64,000 nt of DNA from assembly GCF_000471905.2 (NCBI RefSeq), contig NW_006499603.1, forward strand, positions 3,530,437 to 3,594,436. The letters are read 5' to 3'. Origin of the DNA: Amborella trichopoda (taxonomy: Eukaryota; Streptophyta; Magnoliopsida; Amborellales; Amborellaceae). This document shows positions 11,672 through 21,476 of this stretch, in pieces. Numbering within the stretch: position 1 is the stretch's first letter; the number at the start of each line of letters is the position of its first letter. A program made the position numbers and the translations under genes. The notes beneath the pieces were generated by a model. The model did no database searches. It saw only the letters and a program-made list of their open reading frames with translations, and was not told the DNA's origin.

Positions 11672-12057
11672 ACGACGTTCCCCTGAAGTACCCCTCAAAA
11701 AGCCAAAAATGACAGATCAGTCCTTAAAGACCAAACAACGATGGGCGAAGTCGGGTCGGGCTTAGGCTCGAAGCTCGAACAAAGGTTTACTGCCGCCCAC
11801 GTAACACCGACCATCAAGAATCAAATGGACCACGACCGGGTCAGGCTCAGGCCTGAGGCCTGAACTAAGACCAACACCGTCTGTGACTAACACTATGCTT
11901 TAAGTCACTGACTAACACCGCACGAGACCAACGCTATTTGTGATGGCTGCTAGCGTCGTTCGTGCAATTGTCACTCAAGCTAGCATCGCACATGTTACAG
12001 CCACCCACGCTAGCACTGTGTGTGTCTAAGCGTGGCTACCTTCTTGAGTGTTTTGCC

Positions 12058-12084
12058 ACTACCCCCAGTGGAGTTATACCTGTG
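12058..12084 (-). other. Primer-binding-site-like motif next to LTR type 1 end
   Basis: On the - strand the text reads GGTATAACTCCACTGGGGGT. It lies where element C has TGGCAACTCCACTAGGGAC (49169-49187), with about 250 bp of alignable sequence before it. The form TGGCGACTCCACTGGGGA is, as I recall, the primer site type of Ogre-like elements (tRNA-Arg). The leading TGG is not kept here. Confidence 0.45.
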
Positions 12085-13278
12085 TGGTTAGGTGCCTCGA
12101 TTTCGCCCTCTGGATCTTGGAGGATCGGGCGGCGTGCGTCTAGGGTTTCAGGGGAGACTCAAGACGTTTTATGAGATCGCTCTCTTGGGAACCTCGTTCG
12201 AAAATGGGGGCAGGTGTTACCAACTGGTGAGAGAGGAATTTTTAAGGTGGGTTCAGAACTTACTCGGGCTGACTCACATGGGTGCCCTCTTAGTTCATGA
12301 AGAAAGCCCCCCAGTAATAAAACTGGTTCGGAATTACCTCCCTTGGCTCGTATTCTTCTTTTTTTTTGATTTTCTGTAATCACACATGTATATGGCAAAG
12401 GTTATGGGATAGGTAGGTCAGACCTCACCCTTTTCCTCTCTGATGAACGTACACAAACATGGCATGTGTGTTCAAAAAGAAGAAAGAAAGATGGGGGGAG
12501 AGAAGAATTTGACCAAGCGAGAAGATTAGAGCAGTTACTAGGCTGGTTGATAATTAGCCTAACGTGGTAGCAAATCAGGCTTGATAACGAAGACTGGCTC
12601 ACAGAATCACCACTAGACGTTATTATCAATGTCGACCAGCTACGCACGATGGTCGGTCTGTCGTGGCAGTAAAGCCTGCTAAGTGATCCTGGCGCAACAA
12701 CATTACAGCTAGACGACAGGCCTGACATGAGATGCTAACCTCAATCCCTCTTGGTCGAACGCAAGAGTAGTAGAGGAATGGTTGAAGAGAAGGAGGAAAT
12801 AGATAAGAGGAGAGAGAAGAAGGAAGAGAGGAGGGGGAGGAAGGGAAAGAAGATGCAGTCGATGCTAGACATTGTCGATTGTTTCAGGAGATGAGGGAGA
12901 GAGGAGGCTGTCGACACTAAGTCTCGCCAACTTATATAAGAAGAGAGAGAAAACCATTTGGTGTTAAGTCTCGTTGACTGATAGAGGAAGAAAGATAAAA
13001 TCAATCGAAGCGAGGTCTCATCGATTGATAGAAGAAGAGAGAGAAAACCAGTCAGTGTTAGGTCTCACAGACAGACAGAGGAAGAGAGAGAAACCTAGTC
13101 GGTGTTAGGTCTCACCGACTGACAGAGAAAGAGAGAGAAAACCAATCGACGTTAGGTCTCATCGACTGATAGAGGAAGAGAGAGAAAACTAGTCGATGCT
13201 AGGTCTCACCTACTGATAGAGGAAGAGTGAGAAAACCAGTCCGCACTAGGTATCGTCGACTGATAGAGGAAGAGAGAG
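12085..13278 (-). mobile_element. LTR type 1 end, inverted copy
   Basis: Read on the - strand, 12330-12060 aligns with 48840-49190 in element C. Shared marks are GGGGCTTTCT, CTAAGAGG-CACYCATG, CAGCCCGAGTAAGT, ATTCCTCTCTCACCAG and CACCTGCCC. Further out (12440-12730) there is a pyrimidine-rich block on the - strand comparable to 48480-48780. It is thus the R/U5 side of a type 1 LTR pointing opposite to element A. The part beyond about 13280 is not recognisable. It is a diverged fossil. Confidence 0.55.
12885..13278. repeat. 47-bp tandem array with self-complementary core
   Basis: Seven to eight units of about 47 bp share AAGAGAGAGAAAACC followed by a core with TTAGGTCT in the middle and a GACTGATAGAGG end. 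In the unit near 13100 the core is AGTCGGTG, TTAGGTCT, CACCGACT, a perfect 8-bp inverted repeat. Other units keep part of the pairing with different bases, for example AATCGA with TCGATT near 12997. The array lies within the inverted type 1 LTR end. Confidence 0.8.
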
Positions 13279-13560
13279 ACCCTTTTTTTCTCATTTGGTC
13301 TTGGGAAGCAGTGCCGTAGAGACGGTTTTCACCAACTTCTTTTTATGGGGTTATTTTACCCATGACCTTCTAGTCATATTGACCCTTTTTTTTTCATACT
13401 TGCTCACGATGCCCTTTCGGGTTTCACCGTGCCCGATTTTTTTTATTCGTGGCACTCTTTTACTCATGGTTTCGTGACCATGCCCGTCCATCATTTTTAC
13501 TCATAGCTTTCCCTTGTTTAGGTATACACTATGCCAATTATTCTTTTCTCTTTTTCCTTG
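13279..13560. other. T-rich spacer, nothing recognised
   Basis: The stretch has several runs of T and the loosely repeated phrase CACTATGCC or CACGATGCCC. The only reading frame in it is a 60-residue hydrophobic one without a recognisable domain. No repeat family could be assigned. Confidence 0.5.
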
Positions 13561-15312
13561 TGAAGGCATGTTTAAGGTTACGCCTCCGGGACCTGTGAGA
13601 AATAGTTTAACGTCATGCAGCTTGGACATGCACTATGGTTTAAGGTCATACAGCTGGACCGTGATGGTGATGGATGGCAGTCTATGAAGGCCATGAAGTG
13701 AGTATGGTGGTGGTTTGGCGCACTTGGAGAGATGGCTCGGGGCTACCTATGAGAGATGGACAATGTATGAAATGTGAGTGGACGATGGTGACCCACTAAC
13801 TTACAACGAGTATGGTTGGCAGGATGGTTCACTGTTTTGTGAACATGGGTGAGACTCACTGGGGAATCAGGTATGGTGATGAAATGAATGGATTCACTGA
13901 GGAGGTAATGAATGGCCGTGCGCTGACACTATAAGGTTGGTTAGGATAGGCTTGCGTGAAAGTGAATGTAAACGCGTTTGCACGTATGAGGGAGCGAGTT
14001 TATGATCATGCCTCTGTGACCTGGGCAAAGCAGTTTATCGTCATGCCAGTAGGACGTGCACTATGGATTAAGGTCGTACAGCTGGACCATGGTTACTGAG
14101 CCTTTTAACATCATGTGGCTAGGACGAGTGCTATGGTTTAAGGTCGCACAACTAGATCATGGTTATGTAGTTTAAAGTCATACGACTAGGACCATGCAGT
14201 TTAAGGTCGTGCAACTGGACCTCGGCTACAGTTTAAAGTCATATAGTTTGGTCTATGGTGCTGTGTAGTTTAAGGTTATGCAGCACGGACCATCGCTACA
14301 GTTTAAGGTCATATAGTTTTGACCATGGTGCTATGCAGTTTAAGGTCGTGCAACATGGACCATCGTTACAGTTTAAGGTCACAGAGTTAGGGTCATGTGT
14401 CTAGACTGAGGCTGTGCAGTTTAGGGTCATGCAGCATGGACAGAGGCTATGCAGTTTAGTGTCGTGTCACACAGACCGAGGCTGTACAGTTTAGGGTCGT
14501 GCAGCACGGACTGAGGCTATGAAAATTAGGGTCATGTAGCGTGGACCTAGCCTCTAGTTTAGGGTCGTGTAGCATGGACTGAGGTGCAGTTTAGGGTCAC
14601 GCCACATGGACCAAGGCTGTATAGTTTAGGGTCGTGCAACACTGACCGAGGTTGTACAGTTTAGGGTCATGCAGCACAGACCGAGGCTGTGTAATTTAGG
14701 GTATTGTAGCACGGACCGAGGCTATGTAGTTCAGGGTCATGCATCATGGACTGAGGCTGTGCAGTTTACGGTCATGCAGCACGGACCGAGGTTGTGCAGT
14801 TTAGCGTCATACAGTATGGACCAAGGCTGTGCAGTTTACGGTTGTGCAACATGGACAGAGGCTGTGTAGTTTGGGGTCATGCAGCATGGATCGAGGCTGT
14901 GCAGTTTAGGGTAGTGTAGCACAGAATGAGGTTGTGCAGTTAGGGTTGTTCAGTATGGACCGAGGCTGTGCAGTTCGTGCAGCATAGATCGAGGTTGTAC
15001 AATTTAGGGCCATGCAGCACGGACCGAGGTTGTGCAGTTTAGGGTTGTGCAACATGGATGATGTGTAGGGTCGTGCAGCACGGATCGAGGCTGTGAGTTG
15101 AGGGTTGTGCAGCACGGACTGAGGCTGTGCAGTTTAGGGTCGTGCAGCACAGACCGAAGTTGTGTAGTTTAGGGTCGTGCAACATGGACCGCAGCTGTGC
15201 AGTTTACAGTCGTGCAGCACGGACCGAGGCTGTGCCATTTAGGGTCGTGAAGCATAGACCGAGGCCTTACAGTTTAGGGTCATGCAACATGGACCGAGGC
15301 TGCCATGTAGGT
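13560..15312. repeat. 35-bp minisatellite
   Basis: The unit is close to GCAGTTTAGGGTCGTGCAG followed by CACGGACCGAGGCTGT, 35 bp in all. From about 14380 to 15310 units are fairly regular, including TTTAGGGTC and GACCGAGGCTGTG. From 13560 to about 14380 they are more diverged (GTTTAAGGTC and GGACCATGG forms). Roughly 30-45 units are present. Within a unit GCAC and GTGC can pair across the GGACCGAGGCT spacer. Reading frames across it are repeat artefacts. It lies between inverted LTR-like sequences. Confidence 0.85.
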
Positions 15313-15760
15313 GGAGCTCCATGGGGATTAGGTCTGTGGATGGCGATCCGACTCCCTGGGGATAATGGTTAAGGCCATTCACAAACAAAAGGCTTAGATG
15401 GAAATGGTGACCTGATGAAGGCTGGTCAATATGGGTAGACCTCACTAAAGTTTAAAAGAGGTAAGCGTACACTTTGGAGAATTTTCTTATGAAGATAACT
15501 TAACTCCTTGGGGATAAGATAGCTTGGTGTAAAATAGACCAGGAATTGAAGAGCTAAGAATGACCCTAACCCCATTGGGGATAATGGGTTGCAGTATGGG
15601 TGTGACTCCTACTGGGGGATGAGGGATATCTCCTAACTTCATTTGGGAAGTCATGGTTTTGGTGCAACGGCCCATGTGTAACTCCACTGGGGATGACACA
15701 TCATGGCTTGGGTGCAACTTCACTAGGGATAGTGGTAGGGCATACACTGCTTGAAATACG
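15313..15760 (+). repeat. Cluster of primer-site-like CTCCACTGGGGAT motifs
   Basis: Variants of AACTCCACTGGGGATAATGG occur near 15313, 15348, 15500, 15570, 15603, 15634, 15674 and 15716, at irregular spacing. The core resembles the primer site AACTCCACTAGGGACTT at 49173-49189 and the inverted copy at 12063-12079. No coding function is apparent. It may be chance expansion of a short segment. Confidence 0.5.
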
Positions 15761-15879
15761 ACCGACACCATGTGTAGTGCTAATGATCTATTGTGAATAT
15801 TCAACTGGCGCTAAGTTCTCACAACATAACCATCACTGGGTTGTTAAAGACTTCGCCGGCGTTATGAACGACCCGTGAT

Positions 15880-16095
15880 GTTATCTGAAGTCAACAGGCA
15901 CTGAGTTAGCCGACGTTAGGGTCATTTTTTAAATCACACCCAACGTTAAGTCAACCTGTGCTAGGGTTGTATTTGGAAACTCACTCGACGCTAAGTCAAC
16001 TGGAGCTAGGGTTGTATTTGGAAACTCATGTGGTGCTAAGTCAACCGACGCTAGGGTCATCTTGAAATTTACACCTGGCACTAAGTCAATCGGCA
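15880..16095. repeat. 40-45 bp tandem repeats in LTR type 3
   Basis: About five diverged units contain GCTAAGTCAACY and GCTAGGGTTGTATTTGGAAA or shorter forms. The inverted copy has a matching but more degraded region at about 11870-12030. Confidence 0.6.
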
Positions 16096-16213
16096 CTGGG
16101 GATGAGAGTTACCTCGAGCCTCAGGTCAAGGCCTGACCCGGCTTGTCGTTGCTTGACTTCCCTTGACACAATTGGAATTTCGAGTTTGTGAGGGTCATTT
16201 GAGGGCAACGTAG

Positions 16214-16227
16214 TCTATATAAGGGAG
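16214..16227 (+). promoter_or_regulatory. TATA box of type 3 LTR-like copy
   Basis: TCTATATAAGGGAG is shared with the inverted copy and is preceded by a conserved GAGGGCAACGTAG phrase. It is a good core-promoter match. Confidence 0.5.
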
Positions 16228-16856
16228 TAAAATCTTGTTTTCCCTTATTTTTCACCTAGGGTAAAAACTTAAGCAGCAGTTTTCTTTAACAGTGAGGAGA
16301 GGGTGTGCCTGGCTCAAGTTCGGGCAAGCAATAAGAGTTCAGCGAAAGTTTTGCAGGGAAGATTCTTCGGCAAACAGTAAGATTCCAGTAAGGGTCTTGC
16401 ACAGAAAACCTTCGACGTGTGGATTTTGTCGAGAATTGGTGAAGTTGCAGAGAGAGTAGCAGGGAGAGGAGAATCCTTTGGGAAGTTTTTCGCAAAAGAG
16501 AGGAAATTACCGGTGCAGTTTTCCTTTTTGGTAAGGAGTTTTATGGGTTTCCCGACGATGGTGGAATTTTTCGGCACTGCTCGTGTTGTTGCAGAAGTTT
16601 TCGGAAACTTAGAAGAAGTTTTCAGGAGTTTTTCGGCAAGGTTTTGGTGACACTCAGGCCAAAAACATAGGTGAGAAAGTTCTTCTATGGGTTTTCAGCT
16701 ATATAGGAAAAGTTATGGTGGGAGACGAAGGTCGCAGGAGGTGGGCCATACGATTGTAGGAAGTGAACTGTCGTGGGGAAGGCGTACGGTTAGTGATGGT
16801 TTGGCCTTCGTCCTTGGAAATCATGTGATCATTAAGGAGGTACGAAAGCTTAAGTT

Positions 16857-17444
16857 TTGAAAAATGAGGAGTCTCGGGAGGCGAACAGTCATGACAGAGC
16901 CAGCGATAATAGAAGTGCAGTTGGCGTTGAGGCAACCGACACTGATGATTGGGTGATCAAGGGTCTTGAAAATTTATCCCTATTGCTGCCTGCTATGGGG
17001 CATTCATGTCTTATTATGGCAGGGCAGCACTTCACATAGGGGTATTTCTCTCAGAGTGTGCTTCGTCAGTTTCGCCATACTCAGAATTACACTTCTCTAA
17101 GAGAGGCGATCGATCGTCGCCGTATCTTTCCGTTTCGCCGACACTCTTCAACCCCTCTAGTCAAGGCAAGTTTGTCATGGAAGGGAAAGAAGTCATCTTC
17201 TAATGAGGGGTTAGCTAAGAAAGACAAGCCCACAACCACTTTGAACTATGATTCTTGGTGGGAATGTGCCTGCCTTCTTCCACTATGCCTCAGATCTTCG
17301 AGACTTTGTGGCGAGTCTTCTGCTTCTCCTCAAGATCTCGTGCCTCATCGAGAAGATGGCGCCTCTTGTTCAAATAAACTAATCAAGTTCAATGAGGACA
17401 CATGTGACATCAGCTTGGAAGCAGCTGTAATCGAATTGGCTTAA
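16857..17444 (+). pseudogene. Unassigned reading frame downstream of LTR type 3
   Basis: One reading frame spans this segment with a single stop inside it at 17037-17039. The second part (128 residues from the methionine at 17058) has non-repetitive, protein-like composition, with VLRQFRHTQNYTSLREA and DRRRIFPFRRHSSTPLV. The VLRQF-x-x-TQ phrase recalls the plant mobile domain (PMD) carried by some plant transposons, but this is a weak resemblance from memory. It could equally be an extra ORF of a retrotransposon placed between LTR and gag. It stops just before the assembly gap. I do not claim a function. Confidence 0.3.
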
Positions 17445-17480
17445 TGGGTGGCCTTCGTTGGCGGAACTCAAGGAGAAGGA

Positions 17481-17560
17481 NNNNNNNNNNNNNNNNNNNN
17501 NNNNNNNNNNNNNNNNNNNNNNNNNNNNNNNNNNNNNNNNNNNNNNNNNNNNNNNNNNNN
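17481..17560. other. Assembly gap (80 N)
   Basis: Unknown bases. The gap hides the 3' end of the - strand element that follows and its junction with the type 3 LTR segment. Confidence 1.
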
Positions 17561-17646
17561 TTCTCTGATTGTTGAGGAACAACTTTTCTTTGGTATCCCC
17601 TCTCTGTTCTATGCTGATAAGCAACAATATTCTTTGTTAGTTGTTG

Positions 17647-18430
17647 TCATTTTTCATCCAAATTAATGAGGGCAGCGATTCGTGCTTCGATCTTTTGTTC
17701 CTCATCTGAATTTTTATGAATAAGGATTGGGAGAGATGGAACCTTAACCTTGATAGGTAGCACTGCTTCCATACCATACACCAATGAGTATGTGATCATG
17801 CCAATAGGAATCTTCTCAGTCATCCGGTAGGCCCATAGGGAATCATTTAGCTTTTTCTCCAATCTTTCCTGCCTTTTATTATTGTTTCTATGATTCTAAG
17901 AAGTCCTTTATTTATGGCTTCTGCTTTTTCGTTTCCTTGAGGGTAGTAAGGTGTGGAGAATTTCTGTGTTATCCCAAACATTTTACACAACTTATTGACC
18001 TTTTCATTTTTGAGATTGGATCCATTGTCAGTAATGATTGACTCAGGAACACCGAATCTGAATACGATATTGTTCTTTATGAAACGGGCAACATGTTGGC
18101 CTTCACTTTTAACAAATGATGCGGCCCCTACCTATTTGGTGAAGTATTCTGTAGCCGTTAATGTAAAATGGTGGCCGTTTGAGGCTTTCGGTGATATCTT
18201 CCAATGATATCAAGACCCCACATGATGAAGGGCCATACGGGCGGTGTTGAGTTGAGTGATATGGACGATAAATGGATGAGGTCTCCATATAGTTGATATT
18301 TGGGACACCTCTTAACGAACTTCCAGTAGTCTTCAGCAATGATGGTCCAATAATAGCCTTGGCGCCTGATTTTTTGAGCTAAGGCGGCTGCCCTAGAATG
18401 ACCTCCTTCATTGTGCAACTCTGTTAGTAC
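17647..18430 (-). pseudogene. Integrase remnant, element E
   Basis: The zinc-binding part has GGHSRAAALAQKIRRQGYYW and KRCPKYQ (18418-18290). The core begins with MWGLDIIG near 18215. Near 17862-17647 the text DSLWAYRM and YSLVYGMEAVLPIKV marks the end of the core, as in other Tat integrases. The C-terminal part is cut by the gap. The copy is broken. Confidence 0.8.
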
Positions 18431-18899
18431 TTGGTCAATTTCTGGCTAATCGAGGAACAATAAAATGATGCCATCGAAGGACTTCTTGAATAGGAGATCA
18501 CCTCTTACTAAGAATCCCATAGAAAACCATCGAAGGGCTTCTTTATCCTTATTGATGGCTCCTTTGGGTATAAATCATCTTTTAGCAGGGACAAAACATT
18601 GTGGAACCACGGTTTTGTTTTGACTAGTGCATCTAAAACCACGAAAGATATTTCCCCATTGTTTTCATTCTCTTGCTCTATTTCTTTTTTGATCCTTGGT
18701 GGGGAAGGGTCATGTTTGCTCCTGATATAAATGAGAATGTGGTGATTTCTGGAGGAATATCAACCATAAGAAGCAAGGGTTGCAAGGGTGTTGGCGAACC
18801 GATTATTTTCCCTAGTTACATGCTGAAAGGTGATTTTCTAAAAATATGGAATCATCTTTTCCACCTTTTCTTGATAGGGTTTGAGCTTTTCTTCTTTCA

Positions 18900-19150
18900 C
18901 CCTTCAAATCCCTTGAACTTGGTTTATGAAGAGTAAGGAGTCACCAATCACTCGTATTTGCTGAATTTTCATTCCCATGGCATTCTCAAGCCCGCCTATC
19001 AAGGCTTCATATTCAGCAGCGTCATTGGTACATGGGAAATTCATTCTAATGGATATTGGCATTAAAATCTTCTTGAGTTAGCATAGTATGACTCCTGTAC
19101 CTGACCCCTATTCGTTCTTTTCACCGTCGAAGTATAGCTCCCAAATCGAG
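18900..19150 (-). pseudogene. Second (archaeal-type) RNase H remnant, element E
   Basis: The text WELYFDGEKNE near 19140 opens the domain, and AAEYEALIGGLENAMGM with VIGDSLLFINQVQGI follows at about 19030-18930. These are the hallmark motifs of the extra RNase H of Tat/Ogre elements. It sits between RNase H and integrase. The copy is broken. Confidence 0.8.
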
Positions 19151-19199
19151 TCCTCAATTGTGAAGAGGTTCTCATCAGGGAGCTCCGTGTTAACAGGAA

Positions 19200-19700
19200 T
19201 ATTGTCTCGCAGTGCGTGTTCAGTTAAATGGTTTGCAATGGCTTGTCCTTTGACTGATTTTTTAGTGATATACTTGATCTCAAACTTGCTCAATAGCATT
19301 CTCCACTTCGCCAAACACCCGTTAAGGACTGGTCTCTCCAATAAGTACTTGAGTGGGTCTATTTTTTAGATGAGCTTGACCGTATGAGACAAGCCGTAGT
19401 GTCTTAACTTCTGCATAGACCACATAAGTGTTAAGCAGTGTTCCTCCACATATGTGTATCTTGTCTCATAGTCGACCATCATTTTGTTGATATAGTATAT
19501 CGTTTTTTCTTTTCTATGGTCGTTATATTGTCCTAACATTGCCCCCATGGTCTTGTCTTTCACTGACATGTATAGGAACATGGATTTATCTGGACTAGGA
19601 GGACTAAGGATGGGAGGTTTGGTGAGGTAATCCTTAATTTGTTCAAACGGTTCTAATATTCATTGTCCCATATAAATGGGATGTCCTTCTTAAGGAGTCT
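19200..19700 (-). pseudogene. RNase H remnant, element E
   Basis: The segment includes LYMSVKDKTMGAMLGQ, KTIYYINKMM and MWSMQKLRHYGLSHTVKLI, then LAKWRMLLSKFEIKYI and VKGQAIANHLTEH. This is the usual RNase H order for the Tat lineage. The copy is broken. Confidence 0.8.
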
Positions 19701-19799
19701 ATTGAACGGAGCCAGTTGTGAAATGAAATGCCTTATGGCTTGTATGCGACCTTGAAGCCCACGGATTTCTCTGATGTTCCGGGGAGGAGGCATGTCAGT

Positions 19800-20470
19800 G
19801 ATGGCTCATATTTTGGACGGGTCCACCTCAATGCCTCTTTGGCTTACTATAAAACCAAGTAATTTGCCAGATTCAACTTCAAAGGCACATTTTTGTGGAT
19901 TTAGTTTGAGTTGATGTTTCCAGAGTCTTTCGAAAATGGTTCTCAGGTTGGTGAGATGCTCAGACCTGGTCTTTGACTTGACCAGAATGTCGTCGACATA
20001 GTCTTCCATAATGATATGCATTAGATCGTGGAAGATGCTAGTCATTACCTGTTTGATAAGTTGCTCCTGCGTTTTTGAGACCGAAGGGCGTGATTTTGTA
20101 ACAGTAGGTTCCCCATTGTGTTATGAATGATGTCTTGGCTTGTTCTTCTTTTGCCATGAGGATTTGGTTGTAACCCGAGGAGCTGTTTATGAATGACAAC
20201 ATCTCATGAACCGCAGTGTTGTCGACTAAGAGATCTATGTTTGGTAATGGAAAATTGTCTTTGGGACATGCCTTATTGAGGTCTCTGTAATTGACACACA
20301 CTCGGATCCTCCCGTCTTTCTTGGGTACGACCACTATGTTGGCCAACCATTTTGAATAATCGACGGGAGTAATGAACCTCGCCTTGAGCAGTTTACCGAT
20401 TTCTTCTTTGATTTTGAGCTCGAGGTGGGTCTTTTAACGTCAGAGTTTCTGCCTTATCAGCTTCGCCCCT
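19800..20470 (-). pseudogene. Reverse transcriptase remnant, element E
   Basis: Motifs in order on the - strand are NIVVVPKKDGRIRVCVNYRD, LNKACPKDNFPLP, SGYNQI, ITPFGLKNAGATYQ, the YVDDILVKS active-site box and KLLGFIVSQRGIEVDP. All seven conserved blocks of the family can be placed. The copying enzyme of the element; the copy is broken. Confidence 0.85.
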
Positions 20471-20580
20471 TCATTGAATATTAGATGATGTTGCACCAAT
20501 GTGGGATCTAGCCATGACATATCATCGTATGACCAAGAGAAGACATCATGATATTCCTTGAGAAAGGAAATCACATTTTC

Positions 20581-20838
20581 CTACTCTTCTGAAGATAAGG
20601 AGGTTCCAATCTTGATTAACCTTTGGTCCTTCTCAGTTCCTAGGTTTGCGTCAATCGTCTCTTCGATGATAGCCGTTGGGTCACCATCGAACCTCTTCTT
20701 GAATTGCTCAACATGAGAAGTAGGTTCCTCAGGTTGAGAGATTTCTTTAGACTCTTGACTCTCTTGATCTTCATCTTGGTCGTCCAATTCATCGTCTTGA
20801 GTATTATACACCGTTATTCGGCTATCTTGAGTGAGCAC
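20581..20838 (-). pseudogene. Acidic linker before reverse transcriptase, element E
   Basis: A D/E-rich segment (DDELDDQDEDQESQESKE) is followed by EETIDANLGTEKDQRLIKIG and TSLSSEE. The GTE...IGTSLS phrase is the standard lead-in to reverse transcriptase in Ogre-like polyproteins. Confidence 0.7.
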
Positions 20839-21476
20839 CGTTTTTGAAAATTATTTTTCATTATTATCATTGAATTTTCCACGGTTTTTGAAATGTCACA
20901 AGAGATATCCCTTATGGAACTCGCAAGAGAAATGTTGGGGACCGGACGCACAGAGCGGTTAGATGGCCACCCTGAGCTTATCTGTTTTTTTGCACCGAGA
21001 CTTGGAGGTGCCACTAGTATGCTTCCAGCGATTCTCACGATAGAGGAGTGATCGATCAATTTCGTTCCTGAGTTTGAGTAGGCAGATGAGCACACTTGGC
21101 TGTGTTAGAGCTGATTGTGCATACCTTCAAATCCAGGTCAGTGAAAAGGTCTTCAATTCCCTGTTCTTGTGTGTGTTGAGATGTGGAAGAAGAGCTATTC
21201 CCTGTCGGGGAATCAAGGATCACCTTTGGCCATTTTGAAGGACGGGCATTGAGAGGATTGAGGCTTTGAATGCCTTCGAATACAAAGCGTGAATAGCTTG
21301 AAGGCTTTATCCAGTTTTGAAATAAAGTGAGAGAACACCCGAGTCCTCTTCGATCCCCGTTATTCAGTTTTGGCTAAGGGTGATTCAGGGATCACCTCCG
21401 TTACGCCTTGCCCTTGACTCTCCAAGCCTTGGCCTGGTTGGAAGCCTTGGGAGAGGAGCATGTGCCAATCTTCGAG

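Larger units (their letters stand above)
10600..12050 (-). mobile_element. LTR-like sequence type 3, inverted copy
   Basis: Read on the - strand it aligns with about 15760-16720 (+). Shared marks, in order, are a GCTAAGTCA-type tandem region, the phrase GCCTCAGG..CCTGA..CCGAC, a TATA box (TATATAAGGG type, here near 11671-11660), an AGGTAAAAT-like segment, and a GGGAGACGAAGG block. The TATA box with repeats upstream suggests LTR origin. Termini are not clear. A 60-bp direct duplication lies at about 11141-11255 (TTGCCGAGAATCCCATACAC twice). A 33-34 bp tandem array with CGCATGACTC lies at about 10745-10920. Confidence 0.5.
15760..16720 (+). mobile_element. LTR-like sequence type 3, + copy
   Basis: It matches the inverted copy at 12050-10600, with upstream repeats, TATA box and a downstream GGGAGACGAAGGTCGCAGG region. 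A run of about five 40-45 bp repeats with CGCTAAGTCAACCGRCGCTAGGG occupies about 15880-16095. A CCTCAGGTCAAGGCCTGACCCGG segment precedes the TATA box. The end points are not defined. I interpret it as an LTR or LTR remnant from the two-copy pattern and promoter; family assignment is not possible because no adjacent pol in the same orientation is seen. Confidence 0.5.

Noticed and set aside
14669-15372. Frames with repeated MQHRPRLCSL-type text
   Set aside because: They follow the 35-bp minisatellite and shift frame with it. Not a repeat protein gene.
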